DNA from: Mangrovihabitans endophyticus
Lineage (GTDB): Bacteria > Actinomycetota > Actinomycetes > Mycobacteriales > Micromonosporaceae
NCBI RefSeq assembly: GCF_014646155.1
Contig: NZ_BMMX01000001.1
Span: 31,100 to 95,099 of the forward strand
Length of the DNA stretch: 64,000 bases
Direction: 5' to 3'
In this document: positions 27,289 through 37,348 of the stretch, piece by piece
Layout of the letters: each line of letters opens with the position of its first letter
How positions within the stretch are numbered: position 1 is the first letter of the stretch
Position numbers and translations under genes: made by a program
Notes under the pieces: generated by a model
The model's database searches: none
What the model was told of the DNA's origin: nothing
What the model saw: only the letters and a program-made list of their open reading frames with translations

Positions 27289-27290
27289 CC

Positions 27291-27304
27291 GGAGGGATAT
27301 CTCC
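27291..27304 (+). promoter_or_regulatory. Shine-Dalgarno site in a small hairpin
   Basis: GGAGGGATATCTCC can fold so that the GGAG of the ribosome-binding site pairs with CTCC just ahead of the GTG. There is no room for a terminator between riboswitch and gene, so control of ribosome access is the simplest expression platform. The stem is only 4-5 bp and would be marginal on its own. Confidence 0.4.
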
Positions 27305-27307
27305 ACC

Positions 27308-28129
27308 GTGCACCACAGCAGTTCGGGTCGGGTCCGGGCGACGTTCGCCGGCACCGGCCGCACCGCGACGTCCCTGAGTCTGGCCCTCGGTCTCGGCCTC
27401 GGCGCCGGCCAACTGGTCGCCACCCCGGCCGCGTCCGCCGCACCTGTCCTGCAGGCGGCGACGAGCTCGACGGTGAAGACGACGCTTCTCGACTCGGTCA
27501 ACACCACCACTCTCGGGTGGGGGTCGAAGGTCCGGGTGACCGCGAAGCTGCGGGACGCGAAGACCGGCAAGGCGGTCGGCGCCGGATACATCAGGCTTCA
27601 GGCCTGGCGCAACGGCGCGTGGCACACCTGGCAGGTCAAGAAAGTTCCGGCCAGCGGCACGGTGCGCTTCTACACCATGCCGCTGATCAGTGGGTACCTG
27701 CGTACCTTCACGTACGGCACGAGCAAGTACACCCGGGCGTACGGCAAGACGCTGCACGTCAAGGTGGTGCCGAGTGGGCGCGAGGTGCTCGCCGAGGCGC
27801 GGAGGCACACCGGCGCGCTGTACAAGTACGGCGCGTCGGGTCCCAAGCGCTTCGACTGCTCCGGGTTCACCAAGTACGTCTACAAGAAGGCGGCGGGGCG
27901 CAAGCTTCCGCACAAGGCGAACTCGCAGCAGCGGTACGGCAAGGCAGTGAGCAAGAGCAAGAAGCGGATCGGCGACCTGATCGTCTTCCGTTCCGGGTCG
28001 CACGGGTATCACGCCGCGGTGTACGCGGGCGGCGGGTACATGTACGACTCGCCGCACTCGGGTGCCCGGGTCGGCAAGCACAAGATATTCAGCAAGAGTT
28101 ACGTGGTGCGGCGGCTGACACCCGCCTGA
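27308..28129 (+). CDS. Secreted NlpC/P60 peptidoglycan hydrolase
   Basis: A 273-residue secreted protein. A long signal peptide (about residues 1-45, ending in an AAPVL-type site) is followed by a beta-rich domain of about 110 residues (RVTAKLRDAKTGKAVGAGYIRLQ) and a C-terminal NlpC/P60 domain. Catalytic Cys184 lies in FDCSGFTKYVY and the His in HGYHAAVYAGGG. Such enzymes cut stem peptides, usually between D-Glu and DAP. The amidated D-isoGln made by the adjacent murT-gatD system is in the same substrate region, though they are divergently transcribed. GTG 27308 follows the riboswitch directly. Confidence 0.9.
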   Translation: MHHSSSGRVRATFAGTGRTATSLSLALGLGLGAGQLVATPAASAAPVLQAATSSTVKTTLLDSVNTTTLGWGSKVRVTAKLRDAKTGKAVGAGYIRLQAWRNGAWHTWQVKKVPASGTVRFYTMPLISGYLRTFTYGTSKYTRAYGKTLHVKVVPSGREVLAEARRHTGALYKYGASGPKRFDCSGFTKYVYKKAAGRKLPHKANSQQRYGKAVSKSKKRIGDLIVFRSGSHGYHAAVYAGGGYMYDSPHSGARVGKHKIFSKSYVVRRLTPA

Positions 28130-28137
28130 TCCCGTGA

Positions 28138-28176
28138 CGCCGCCGCCCGCGCGGAGCAGATCCGTGGGGGCGGCGG
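28138..28176 (+). terminator. First hairpin after nlpC
   Basis: CGCCGCCGCCC and GGGGCGGCGGCG can pair around an approximately 15-nt loop directly after the stop codon. It is followed 9 bp later by a stronger hairpin, so the two may act in tandem. Confidence 0.45.
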
Positions 28177-28184
28177 CGCGCTAA

Positions 28185-28232
28185 GCGCGAGGGCGCGGCC
28201 CGGAGGTTCTCCGGGCCGCGCCCTCGCGCTTT
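28185..28232 (+). terminator. Perfect 21-bp terminator after nlpC
   Basis: GCGCGAGGGCGCGGCCCGGAG at 28185-28205 has its exact complement at 28209-28229, with loop GTT and a short TTT tail. It insulates the dcw cluster from the riboswitch gene. Confidence 0.85.
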
Positions 28233-28430
28233 CCGGTCGTCCTCCACTTTCCTCCCCGGCGCGTCTCGTAGCGCCGCGTCAAGCCCGAATTGCGCGGAAT
28301 TTCATGCCCGCTTGGGCGGCATGTCGGAAACCGGACGGGCGTACTGGTGCCGATCCGCTCCACCCGGCACGCACCGCCGCTGACGTGCTGATACGCAAAC
28401 GTTCTCGCTTCTGTTGCGGCTCGATTCCGG

Positions 28431-28472
28431 TTGCAGGTGGAGGGAAGTGGAGTAGAGTGGAGCGCAGTGGCA
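28431..28472 (+). promoter_or_regulatory. mraZ promoter with MraZ-box repeats
   Basis: GTGGAG occurs at 28437, 28447 and 28457, and a degenerate GTGGCA at 28467, all at 10-bp spacing. This is the operator recognised by MraZ upstream of its own gene. A promoter is interwoven: TTGCAG at 28431-28436, a 16-bp spacer and TAGAGT at 28453-28458, so bound MraZ would cover the -10. The transcript would have a leader of about 80 nt. Confidence 0.85.
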
Positions 28473-28545
28473 GGGCCGATCGCGGACCTGTCGGCCCGGT
28501 TGACAGGCGGACCGCGAACCGCCAAGGGGCAAGGGGGGCACGCCG

Positions 28546-28977
28546 ATGTTTCTCGGCACGCACACCCCGCGCCTCGACGACAAGGGCCGGCTGATCCTCC
28601 CGGCCAAGTTCCGAGACGAGCTGGCGGGAGGTGTCGTGATCACTAAAGGGCAGGAGCGCTGCCTCTACGTCTTTCCGATGCCCGAGTTCCAGCGGATCGC
28701 GGGGCAGTTGCGTGAGCAGCCGGTGACGCACAAGGCCGCCCGGGCATACAGCCGGGTGTTCTTCGCCAGCGCGCACGACGAGATCCCGGACAAGCAGGGG
28801 CGGGTCACCATTCCCGTGCATCTGCGGGAGTACGCCGCGCTGGATCGGGAGCTGGTCGTCATCGGAGCGAGCACACGGGTGGAGATCTGGGACAAGCAGT
28901 CCTGGGAGCAGTACCTCTCGGCGAGCGAGGACGACTTCGCCGACATCGAGGAGGGGGTGCTGCCCGGCGGGCTGTAA
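28546..28977 (+). CDS. mraZ: Transcriptional regulator MraZ
   Basis: A 143-residue protein with two SpoVT/AbrB-like halves, each with a DxxGRxxxP motif: [17 protein letters not shown] near the start and [16 protein letters not shown] in the second half. MraZ oligomers bind the repeated GTGGAG boxes just upstream and repress the dcw cluster. The ATG is preceded by AAGGGGGG. It is the first gene of the dcw cluster; about 200 bp without a gene separate it from rsmH. Confidence 0.95.
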   Translation: MFLGTHTPRLDDKGRLILPAKFRDELAGGVVITKGQERCLYVFPMPEFQRIAGQLREQPVTHKAARAYSRVFFASAHDEIPDKQGRVTIPVHLREYAALDRELVVIGASTRVEIWDKQSWEQYLSASEDDFADIEEGVLPGGL

Positions 28978-29182
28978 AGGCGTGACACCGGCACGGGACC
29001 GCGCGGCGGTCCGGACGTCGCTGCCGCCGTACTGCGAGATCTCCAGCCGCTCTGCGCTCCTGACGCCTCTTCCCCGGCGCCAGGCGCGTGTCCGGCAAGG
29101 GCGCGCCCTCACGGGCACGAGCGGATGGGGATCTGGCGGTACGGAAACGACGATCGGGTGACCGGGACGGCGCGGGTGGGCT

Positions 29183-30250
29183 ATGGGGGTCGACATGGGG
29201 GAGCTTCGCGGCACGCACGTGCCGGTGCTGCTCGAGCGATGTCTCGAGCTGCTCGCCCCCGCGTGTCGGCTGCCCGGCGCGGTGCACATCGACTTCACGC
29301 TCGGGCTGGGTGGGCACGCCGAGGCCGTGCTGGAGCGGTTTCCGGACGTGGTCCTCGTCGGACTCGACCGGGACCCGGAGGCGCTGGCACACGGCCGGCA
29401 GCGGCTGGCCCGGTTCGCCGGGCGTACGCACCTGGTGCACGCGGTCTACGACGAGCTGCCCGCGGTGCTGCGCGAGCTGGGGTTCCCCGCCTTCCACAGC
29501 GGACTGTTCGATCTCGGGGTGTCCTCGCTGCAACTGGACGAGGCGGATCGCGGGTTCTCGTACGCCCAGGACGCTCCGCTGGACATGCGGATGGATCAGA
29601 CCGGCGGTCGCACCGCGGAGGAGGTCGTCAACGAGTACCCGGTCGCCGACCTGGTCCGGGTGCTGCGGAACTACGGCGAGGAGAAGTTCGCGTCGCGGAT
29701 CGCGAAGGCGATCGAGCGGGAGCGCACGAGGGCGCGAATCACCTCGTCCGCCCTGCTCGTGGAGCTGATCCGGGGTGCCATTCCGGCCGCCGCACGACGA
29801 ACGGGTGGAAATCCCGCGAAAAGAACGTTTCAGGCGCTACGTATTGAGGTAAATGGCGAACTCGTCGCGCTTGAGTCGGCCGTACCGGCTGCTGTGGACT
29901 CATTGGCCCCGCAAGGGCGCCTGGTGGTGATGAGTTATCAGTCGTTGGAGGACCGGATCGTGAAGCGTGCCCTCGCCGCGAGGGCGCGCAGCACCGGGCC
30001 TGTCGACCTGCCGGTCGAACTGCCCGGGACAGGTCCGCAACTGCGGTTGCTGACCCGCGGATCGGAGACGGCGAGCGCGGCGGAGGTAGCGGTGAACCCG
30101 CGTGCGGCATCGGTCCGGCTGCGCGCGGTGGAACGGAGGCACGGGCCGGATTCGACATCCGGGGGCGCCCGCGAACGGCCCCGGATGTCGGCGAACGGGG
30201 GGACCGGACGGACACGTCCGGCGAGGCAGCAAGAGGGGGAGGACAGATGA
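29183..30250 (+). CDS. rsmH: 16S rRNA C1402 N4-methyltransferase RsmH
   Basis: A 355-residue SAM-dependent methyltransferase. Motif I is [14 protein letters not shown], followed by [10 protein letters not shown] helical insert includes [29 protein letters not shown], typical of RsmH, and [21 protein letters not shown]. It methylates cytidine 1402 in the ribosomal P site. Starts at 29183 and 29195 are both possible. The stop overlaps the ftsL ATG in an ATGA junction. Confidence 0.95.
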   Translation: MGVDMGELRGTHVPVLLERCLELLAPACRLPGAVHIDFTLGLGGHAEAVLERFPDVVLVGLDRDPEALAHGRQRLARFAGRTHLVHAVYDELPAVLRELGFPAFHSGLFDLGVSSLQLDEADRGFSYAQDAPLDMRMDQTGGRTAEEVVNEYPVADLVRVLRNYGEEKFASRIAKAIERERTRARITSSALLVELIRGAIPAAARRTGGNPAKRTFQALRIEVNGELVALESAVPAAVDSLAPQGRLVVMSYQSLEDRIVKRALAARARSTGPVDLPVELPGTGPQLRLLTRGSETASAAEVAVNPRAASVRLRAVERRHGPDSTSGGARERPRMSANGGTGRTRPARQQEGEDR

Positions 30251-30849
30251 GCGAGCGCACGTACGTGCCGCGGTCGGGGGGCCGGATCGCGGAGCAGCGC
30301 AGTGCCGGGCAGAACCGTCGTGCCGGGGGGCGCGGCGAGGCCGACATCCCGGTGCCCGGCACGCGCCGGACCGGTGCGCGCGCCGGAGGACGCGCCCGGG
30401 CGGGGGACCCGGTGCAGGCGCCCGTCGAGGGAACCGCTGCGCTGCAGCTTTCGGTGCAGCCGACGCGTGCTGCGGACGCGCCGGAGCCGTCGCTGCGGGT
30501 GGCGCCGCCGGCACCGGTGAGCGCTCCTCGGGCACCCTTCATGGTGCTGGTCATCGGTTTGGTGGTGGCCGGCGTGCTGGGCATCTTGCTGGTCAACACG
30601 AAGACGAACGAGAACTCCTTCAAGATCAGCAACCTGGAGGATCAGCAGGCCAAGCTGGACACCCAGCAGCAGGAGCTGGAGAACCAGATCGCCACGTACG
30701 AGAGCGCGGGCAACCTGGACGCGGCCGCTCGCCGGCTCGGCCTGGTGAAGGCGGGCGCGCCGGCCTACATCCGGCTCCCGGACGGCAAGATCATCGGGGT
30801 GCCGCGGCCGGGCGAGGGCGCGCCCGCGGTGACCGCACAGAACGGCTAG
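30247..30849 (+). CDS. ftsL: Cell division protein FtsL-like
   Basis: A 200-residue bitopic membrane protein between rsmH and ftsI, the FtsL position. About 95 residues of Arg/Ala/Pro-rich cytosolic tail precede one transmembrane segment ([21 protein letters not shown]) and a short coiled coil rich in Gln ([19 protein letters not shown]), followed by [20 protein letters not shown]. It is expected to recruit FtsI/FtsW with FtsQ at the septum. Assignment rests on topology and position. Confidence 0.85.
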   Translation: MSERTYVPRSGGRIAEQRSAGQNRRAGGRGEADIPVPGTRRTGARAGGRARAGDPVQAPVEGTAALQLSVQPTRAADAPEPSLRVAPPAPVSAPRAPFMVLVIGLVVAGVLGILLVNTKTNENSFKISNLEDQQAKLDTQQQELENQIATYESAGNLDAAARRLGLVKAGAPAYIRLPDGKIIGVPRPGEGAPAVTAQNG

Positions 30850-30855
30850 CCGGCC

Positions 30856-33294
30856 GTGTCGCCGCGCTCCGACGACGACCAGCCGCCGCGCCGGGCCTCG
30901 CAGGCCCGGCGCGGCGCGTCTCGTGACGTGCCTGCGCAGGAGCGTCCGGGTCGCCGCGGCGACCCGGACGCCGACGGTGCGGCGCGGCGGGGCTTCGGCG
31001 GCATCGGCGAGGCCCGTGCCTACACCCCGCGCGGGCGCACCGTGGCCGAGCGGGACCAGCGCACCCGGTCGCCACGGGCGGCGCGCACCAGCGATCCGTT
31101 CCGGCCGCCGCTGAAGGTGCTCGACGGCGGTCAGCCGGACGAGGGTGCCGACCGGCGCGGTCGCCGGGATGGCGCGCGGGACGAACAGGACAGGTCCCGG
31201 GAGCGGGACCGTGCCGGGCGGCGTTCCGGCGCGGATGCCGGGGGCGCGGGGCGTGCCGACGGCGCGACCCGGGGCGGTCGGGAGACCCGCAACCCCCGAC
31301 GCGCCGGGCGTCCGGCGGCGGGTCCGGAACGCGGGCGCACCGTGGCCGCGGCGCCCGAACCGCGGCGTACCGCCACCGGCCGCCCGGACCGCGGTCGCAC
31401 CGGATCCGACGGGGCCGGCGCCCGGGCGGACCGGGCACGTGCTTCCTCGTCGCGGTCGCGACCCGCTCCGCAGCGCGCCTCCGGCGCCCGGCCGGGTGCG
31501 GAATCCCGGCGGGCCGCCGCGCCGGCCGCGCCGCCCCGGCTGGCCAGCAGCGGCCGTCGGCTGCGCCTGAGCACGGTGCTTGTCCTGGTGCTGTTCGCGA
31601 CCATCGGCGTGCGGCTGATCGTGCTCCAGGTCGCGGTGTCGCCGGACGCGGTGCAGAGCCTGATGCAGCAGCGGCAGAACCGCCTCACCGAAGTGATCCT
31701 GCCGGCCCCGCGCGGCAGCATCCTGGACAGCTCCGGGGCGGTGCTCGCGCAGAGCGTGGAGGCGCGCTACATCTACGCCGACCCGGTGCTGGTGGAGAAC
31801 GGCCGCGCGGTGGCCGCGAAGCTGTCGCCGTTGCTCGGCGTGCCGGCGTCCAAGCTGGTGTCGCTGATGGCACCCAAGAAGCGGCCCGGTGGCGGCCAGT
31901 CCCGCTTCGAATACCTCGCACGTGGCGTGGACATCCAGGTGGCCGACAAGATCGCCGCGATGGACCTGGCCGGCATCGGCGAGGGTCGCGACGAGCGGCG
32001 CGACGTGCCGGGCGCGGACCTGGCGGCGAACCTGATCGGCTTCACCGGTGAGGACCACACCGGGCTGGAAGGCTTGGAGGCCCGGTACGACGACCTGCTG
32101 CGCGGCACCGACGGCAAGCGTGTCTTCGAGATCGGCAACCCGAACGCCGGCAAGGGCGAGCTCGCCAAGGAGATCCCCGGCGGCTACCACAAGTACACGC
32201 CGGCGCAGCCGGGCACCTCGCTGCAGTTGACCATCAACCGCGACCTCCAGTTCGAGGTGCAGCGCATCCTCACCGAGCAGGACAAGAAGATGAACGCCAC
32301 CAAGGGTGGCGCGGTGGTGCTGGACGTGCGCACCGGCGAGGTGCTGGCGCAGGCGAGCTTCCCGACGTACAACGCGGCCAAGCCGTTCGACTACAAGCCG
32401 TCGGAGCGGGAGGACGTGCCCAGCACGGTCATCGCCGACCCCGGCTCGACGCACAAGGCGTTCGTCTTCGGGGCGGCGCTGCAGGAGGGCGTGATCACGC
32501 CGGAATCCACCATCACGGTGGGCCCGGCGCTGGAGCGCGGCGGGTACCCGTTCCCGGACACCCACCCGCAGCCCCGCGGCACCAAACTGACCATGGCCGG
32601 AGTGCTCGCGTACTCGTCCAACGTGGGCACCATCCTGATCGGCGACAAGCTCGGCCCGGAGCGGCTCTACGAATATCAGCAGAAGTTCGGCCTCGGGCAG
32701 GCCACCGGCGAGGGCATGCCCGCAGAGGCGTCCGGCAAGCTGCTGGCACCGGACCAGTGGAGCGCCTCGGCGAGCGGCTCGATCCCGATCGGGTTGAGCG
32801 TCAACGCGACGCTGATCCAGATGGCCGCCGGTTACGGCGCCATCGCCAACGACGGCACCTACATCCAGCCGCACCTGATCAAGGCGACGATCGACCCGGA
32901 CGGCACGCCGGTGCCCGCCATCGCGCCGGAGACGCATCGCGTGCTCAGCCCGGCCGTGGCGAGTGAGCTGCGCACGCTCATGGAAGCGGTGGTCGACGAG
33001 AAGGACGCGACGGGCACCCAGGCGGCGGTGGACGGCTACCGGGTGGCCGGCAAGACCGGCACCGCCCCGCGATGGATCGACGGGCAGTACACCAGCTACA
33101 ACACGGCGTCGTTCATCGGCATGGCACCGGCCGACAACCCGCGCTTCGTGGTGGCGGTGTCCGCCATCGTGCCGAGGGGCGGCGGCGGTGACGTGTCGGC
33201 GCCGGCGTTCAGCGAGATCATGTCGCTGGCACTGCGCCACTACCGAGTGCCACCGACGGGCACGCCCAAGCCGACCTTCAAGATCCATCCCTGA
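30856..33294 (+). CDS. ftsI: Septal peptidoglycan transpeptidase FtsI/PBP3
   Basis: An 812-residue class B penicillin-binding protein. The cytosolic N-terminus is exceptionally long, about 235 residues of Arg/Pro/Ala-rich low complexity, before a single transmembrane segment at about 236-258. A pedestal domain follows, then the transpeptidase with active-site STHK (Ser531, Lys534), YSSN and KTGT (Lys733). No PASTA domain. It crosslinks septal peptidoglycan with FtsW. The GTG start is 7 nt after ftsL. The extended basic tail may contact cytosolic division partners; that is a guess. Confidence 0.93.
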   Translation: MSPRSDDDQPPRRASQARRGASRDVPAQERPGRRGDPDADGAARRGFGGIGEARAYTPRGRTVAERDQRTRSPRAARTSDPFRPPLKVLDGGQPDEGADRRGRRDGARDEQDRSRERDRAGRRSGADAGGAGRADGATRGGRETRNPRRAGRPAAGPERGRTVAAAPEPRRTATGRPDRGRTGSDGAGARADRARASSSRSRPAPQRASGARPGAESRRAAAPAAPPRLASSGRRLRLSTVLVLVLFATIGVRLIVLQVAVSPDAVQSLMQQRQNRLTEVILPAPRGSILDSSGAVLAQSVEARYIYADPVLVENGRAVAAKLSPLLGVPASKLVSLMAPKKRPGGGQSRFEYLARGVDIQVADKIAAMDLAGIGEGRDERRDVPGADLAANLIGFTGEDHTGLEGLEARYDDLLRGTDGKRVFEIGNPNAGKGELAKEIPGGYHKYTPAQPGTSLQLTINRDLQFEVQRILTEQDKKMNATKGGAVVLDVRTGEVLAQASFPTYNAAKPFDYKPSEREDVPSTVIADPGSTHKAFVFGAALQEGVITPESTITVGPALERGGYPFPDTHPQPRGTKLTMAGVLAYSSNVGTILIGDKLGPERLYEYQQKFGLGQATGEGMPAEASGKLLAPDQWSASASGSIPIGLSVNATLIQMAAGYGAIANDGTYIQPHLIKATIDPDGTPVPAIAPETHRVLSPAVASELRTLMEAVVDEKDATGTQAAVDGYRVAGKTGTAPRWIDGQYTSYNTASFIGMAPADNPRFVVAVSAIVPRGGGGDVSAPAFSEIMSLALRHYRVPPTGTPKPTFKIHP

Positions 33295-33348
33295 GTCGCG
33301 CTGTGGCGTTGCCGATCACGCGGTGCGCACCGGGTAGGGTCTGACGCC

Positions 33349-34851
33349 GTGTCCGGCATTCCCCGTCCCCCCACGGTCACGCCGACCGGCCTGTCCCGAC
33401 TCGCCGCGGCGCTGCATCTCGCAGCCGCCGACGCGGACGTCCAGGTCAGCGGCGTGACGCACGCGAGCGCCGAGGTGCGACCCGGTGATCTCTACGCGGC
33501 GTTGCCCGGTGCCCGGCGACACGGCGCCGAATTCGTCGGCGTCGCCGCCGACGCCGGTGCGGTCGCCGTGCTCACCGACGCGGCGGGCCGCGCCGCCGCC
33601 GAGCGCGCCGGCCTGCCCGCGCTGATCGCCGACGACCCGCGCGCGGTGCTCGGCACGGCGGCGTCGCTGATCTACGGTGACCCGTCCGCGGACCTGAGGG
33701 TCATCGGCATCACCGGAACCGCCGGCAAGACCTCCACGGCATACCTGGTGGAGTCCGGGTTGCGCGCCGCCGGGCTGACCACCGGCCTGATCGGCACGGT
33801 GGAGACCAGGCTCGGCGACATGGTGATCGACAGCGCCCGGACCACTCCGGAGGCGACCGATCTGCACGCGCTGCTGGCCACCGCGCGGCACCGCGGCGTG
33901 CAGGCGGTGGTCATGGAGGTCTCCAGCCACGCCCTGGCGTTGGGCCGGGTCGGCGGGGTGCGCTTCGACGTCGGTGGCTACACCAACTTCGGGCAGGATC
34001 ACCTGGACTTCCACACCAGCTCCGCGGACTACTTCGCGGCCAAGGCCCTGCTGTTCGACGGCCGGTGCGCGCACGAGGTGCTCAATCACGACGATCCGGC
34101 ACTGCGCCCGCTGTTCACCGACGCGACCGTCAGCTATTCCGCGGCCGGTGCTGCGGAGGCCACCTGGCGCGCCGCCGACGTGCGCCCGTCGGCGTTCGGG
34201 CAGCGGTTCGTCGCGTACGGGCCGGGCGGTGCGGTGGAGTGTGGAGTCTCCCTGCCGGGCCGGCACAACGTGGCCAATGCGCTGCTCGCGCTGGCGTCGC
34301 TGACCCTGGCCGGGGTGGACGCGCCGACCGCGGCTAGCGGCGTCGCGGCCTGCCCCGGCGTGCCGGGACGGCTGGAGCAGGTCAGCGCGCCGGGCGAGGT
34401 GCTCGGGGTGGTCGACTACGCGCACAAGCCGGACGCCATCGTGGCCGCGCTGGCCGCGCTGCGCGAGCTGGCCACCGCCCGCGGCGGACGGCTGCTCTGC
34501 GTGATCGGGGCCGGCGGTGACCGGGATCGCGGGAAGCGTCCGTTGATGGGCGCGGCGGCGGCTCGCGGCGCGGACCTGGTGGTGGTGACCGACGACAACC
34601 CGCGCACGGAGGACCCGGAGGCGATCCGGGCGGCGGTGCGCGGCGGCGCGGAGGCCGCGGCCACCGGTGCGAAGATCATCGAAGTGGCCGGGCGTCGTGC
34701 CGCGATCGACGAGGCGGTTCGCCTCGCCGCCGCCGGTGACGTGGTCGCGGTGCTGGGCAAGGGACACGAGCGGGGCCAGGAGGTGGACGGCCGGATGCTG
34801 CCGTTCGACGATCGGATCGAGCTGGCCGCGTCCCTGGCGGGCGCCGCGTGA
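33349..34851 (+). CDS. murE: UDP-MurNAc-tripeptide ligase MurE (meso-DAP type)
   Basis: A 500-residue Mur ligase adding meso-diaminopimelate to UDP-MurNAc-L-Ala-D-Glu. The P-loop is GTAGKTSTAYL. The motif DNPR (in TDDNPRTEDPEAI) marks specificity for DAP rather than lysine. The GTG at 33349 comes 8 nt after TAGGGT, without a Shine-Dalgarno site, so an internal leaderless promoter is possible. The stop overlaps the murF GTG. Confidence 0.95.
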   Translation: MSGIPRPPTVTPTGLSRLAAALHLAAADADVQVSGVTHASAEVRPGDLYAALPGARRHGAEFVGVAADAGAVAVLTDAAGRAAAERAGLPALIADDPRAVLGTAASLIYGDPSADLRVIGITGTAGKTSTAYLVESGLRAAGLTTGLIGTVETRLGDMVIDSARTTPEATDLHALLATARHRGVQAVVMEVSSHALALGRVGGVRFDVGGYTNFGQDHLDFHTSSADYFAAKALLFDGRCAHEVLNHDDPALRPLFTDATVSYSAAGAAEATWRAADVRPSAFGQRFVAYGPGGAVECGVSLPGRHNVANALLALASLTLAGVDAPTAASGVAACPGVPGRLEQVSAPGEVLGVVDYAHKPDAIVAALAALRELATARGGRLLCVIGAGGDRDRGKRPLMGAAAARGADLVVVTDDNPRTEDPEAIRAAVRGGAEAAATGAKIIEVAGRRAAIDEAVRLAAAGDVVAVLGKGHERGQEVDGRMLPFDDRIELAASLAGAA

Positions 34852-36248
34852 TCCGCATGACGCTGGGCGAGATCGCCGCCGTCACCGGCGGCCGTCTCGT
34901 CAACGCCGACGAGGACGCCGCGGTCACCGGGCCGGTCGAGTTCGACTCGCGCCGGGTGGAGCCGGGCGGCCTGTTCGTCGCCTTCGACGGGGAGAAGGTG
35001 GACGGTCACGCGTTCGCCGCCGGGGCCGTCCGGGCCGGAGCCGCGGCCGTGCTGGGCGACCGGGACACCGGCGAACCCGGCCTGGTGGTCGGCGATCAAC
35101 TGGCCGCGCTGGCGGCGCTGGCCCGCGCGGTGCTGGACCGGTTGCCGGAGCTGACCGTGGTGGGACTGACCGGTTCCTCCGGCAAGACCACCACCAAGGA
35201 CTACATCGGTCAGCTACTGTCCCGGCTGGGCCCGACCATCGCTCCGCCCGGCTCGCTGAACAACGAGCTGGGCCATCCGTACACGGTGCTGAAGGCGACG
35301 CCGCAAACCCGTTTCCTGGTGCTGGAGATGGGTGCCCGGGGCATCGGGCACATCCGGCATCTGGCGCAGATCGCGCCCCCGCGCATCGGGCTGGTGCTCA
35401 ACGTGGGCGCCGCGCACCTCGGCGAGTTCGGCTCGGTCGAGGGCACCGCGCGGGCCAAGGGCGAGCTGGTCGAGGCGGTGCCGGCGGACGGGGCGGCGAT
35501 CCTCAACGCGGACGATCCGCTGGTCGCCGGGATGGCCGGGCGCGCGTCCGGCCGGGTGGTGACGTTCGGCGAGTCGGCCGCGGCGCAGGTCCGCGCCGAG
35601 GAGGTGACGCTGGACGACCGGGGTCGCGCCGCCTATCTGCTGCGCGGGCACCCGGTCCGGCTCGGCGTCACCGGGCGTCACCAGGTCAGCAACACCCTGG
35701 CCGCGGCGGCGGTCGCGCTGGAGGCGGGCATGCCCGCGGCACAGGTGGCGGCGGCGCTGACCGAGCTGAGCGTGGTGTCGAGCCGCCGGATGGACGTGTT
35801 CGACCGGCCGGACGGCGTGACGGTGATCGACGACTCGTACAACGCGAACCCGTCGTCGACGGCGGCGGCGCTGCGGGCGCTCGCCGCGATGGCGGGTGAC
35901 CGGCGCACGGTCGCGGTGCTGGGCTACATGGCCGAACTCGGCGAATACGAAAAGTCAGGACATGAGGAGGTCGGGCGGTTGGCCGCGGAACTGGGCGTCG
36001 AACGGCTGGTCGCGGTCGCGGACAACGCCGCACCGATCTTGGACGGCGCGCGAGCGGTCGTCGGCTGGACCGGTACGGCGATCTTCGCCGCCGACCAGGC
36101 CGCCGCGATCGCCGCGATCGCCGTCGAACCGGGGGACATCGTGCTGGTCAAGGGCTCTCGCTATCGCACCTGGGAGGTGGCGGACGCGCTGCGCCCGTCG
36201 GCTCCCGGTGAGACGACCGTGTCCGGAGCGCAGGGGGGTCGCCGGTGA
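34848..36248 (+). CDS. murF: UDP-MurNAc-pentapeptide ligase MurF
   Basis: A 466-residue Mur ligase that adds D-Ala-D-Ala to complete the UDP-MurNAc-pentapeptide. The P-loop is [16 protein letters not shown]; downstream markers are [15 protein letters not shown] and [10 protein letters not shown]. The GTG overlaps the murE stop and its own stop overlaps the mraY GTG, so murE, murF and mraY are translated as a chain. Confidence 0.95.
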   Translation: MIRMTLGEIAAVTGGRLVNADEDAAVTGPVEFDSRRVEPGGLFVAFDGEKVDGHAFAAGAVRAGAAAVLGDRDTGEPGLVVGDQLAALAALARAVLDRLPELTVVGLTGSSGKTTTKDYIGQLLSRLGPTIAPPGSLNNELGHPYTVLKATPQTRFLVLEMGARGIGHIRHLAQIAPPRIGLVLNVGAAHLGEFGSVEGTARAKGELVEAVPADGAAILNADDPLVAGMAGRASGRVVTFGESAAAQVRAEEVTLDDRGRAAYLLRGHPVRLGVTGRHQVSNTLAAAAVALEAGMPAAQVAAALTELSVVSSRRMDVFDRPDGVTVIDDSYNANPSSTAAALRALAAMAGDRRTVAVLGYMAELGEYEKSGHEEVGRLAAELGVERLVAVADNAAPILDGARAVVGWTGTAIFAADQAAAIAAIAVEPGDIVLVKGSRYRTWEVADALRPSAPGETTVSGAQGGRR

Positions 36249-37348
36249 GGGCCGTCATCGTCGCGGCGGCGGTCGCGTTCATCATCTCGCTGTTCGGCAC
36301 CCCGGTCGCCATCCGGGTCTTCACCGCCATGAAGGCGGGCCAGCCGATCCGCTCCCTCGGTCCCAGCACCCACCAGGGCAAGAAGGGCACGCCCACGATG
36401 GGTGGCGTGGCCTTCGTGGTGGCCACCGTGCTGGCGTACGTGGCCGGGCACGTCGCGTTGACCACCCTGCCCTCGGCGCAGATCGCTCAGGTCGGTCCGA
36501 CGATGACCGCGCTGGTGCTGCTCGGGCTGTTCGTGTTCTGCGGCGCGGTCGGCTTCCTGGACGACTTCCTCAAGGTCCGCAAGCGCAACTCCGACGGCCT
36601 GAGCGCCAAGGGCAAGCTGCTCGGACAGCTCCTCGTCGGCGGCGGGCTGGCGGTCGCCGCCCTCTATGTGCCCAGCACCAACGGCCAGACGGTGGCCAGC
36701 GAGCACATCTCCTTCATCCGAGACATCAGCTTCCTGGACGTCGGCAAGGTCGGCTCGGTCATCGTGTTCGTCTTCGTCATCATGTCGATGTCCAACGGCG
36801 TCAACCTCACCGACGGCCTGGACGGATTGGCCACCGGCGCGTCCATCCTGGTGCTCGGCGCGTATACGCTGATCGGGTTCTGGCAGTACCGGCACTGGTG
36901 CGGCGACCTGGACTATGCCAACGCGGCGAAGTACTGCTACGAGGTGCGCGACCCGCTCGAAGTGGCGCTGATCTCGGCGGCGGCGGCCGGTGCGTGTGTC
37001 GGCTTCCTCTGGTGGAACACCTCGCCCGCCCGGATCTTCATGGGTGACACCGGGGCCCTCGGGCTCGGCGGCCTGATCGGCGGCCTGGCCATGGCCACCC
37101 GCACCACGCTGCTGTCGATCATCATCGGCGGCCTGTTCGTGATCATCACGATGTCCGTGGTCATTCAGATCATCTCGTTCAAGACCACCGGCAAACGTGT
37201 CTTCCGGATGTCGCCGCTGCAGCATCACTTCGAACTCGCCGGATGGAGCGAGGTCAACATCGTGGTGCGGTTCTGGATCGTGGCCGGCATCTGCGTGGCG
37301 ATCGGGCTGGGACTCTTCTACTCCGACTTCCTGGCGGTCATGGGGTAA
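36245..37348 (+). CDS. mraY: Phospho-MurNAc-pentapeptide translocase MraY
   Basis: A 367-residue polytopic membrane enzyme with about ten hydrophobic segments that makes lipid I from UDP-MurNAc-pentapeptide and undecaprenyl phosphate. Signatures: [40 protein letters not shown] and [12 protein letters not shown]. The GTG start overlaps murF. The next gene is ftsW after only 68 bp; murD, which usually lies here, is absent. Confidence 0.96.
   Translation: MRAVIVAAAVAFIISLFGTPVAIRVFTAMKAGQPIRSLGPSTHQGKKGTPTMGGVAFVVATVLAYVAGHVALTTLPSAQIAQVGPTMTALVLLGLFVFCGAVGFLDDFLKVRKRNSDGLSAKGKLLGQLLVGGGLAVAALYVPSTNGQTVASEHISFIRDISFLDVGKVGSVIVFVFVIMSMSNGVNLTDGLDGLATGASILVLGAYTLIGFWQYRHWCGDLDYANAAKYCYEVRDPLEVALISAAAAGACVGFLWWNTSPARIFMGDTGALGLGGLIGGLAMATRTTLLSIIIGGLFVIITMSVVIQIISFKTTGKRVFRMSPLQHHFELAGWSEVNIVVRFWIVAGICVAIGLGLFYSDFLAVMG

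Noticed and set aside
29938..33288. 1116-residue ORF on the minus strand
   Set aside because: Shadow of rsmH, ftsL and ftsI; composition skewed to Arg/His/Gly/Val without motifs.
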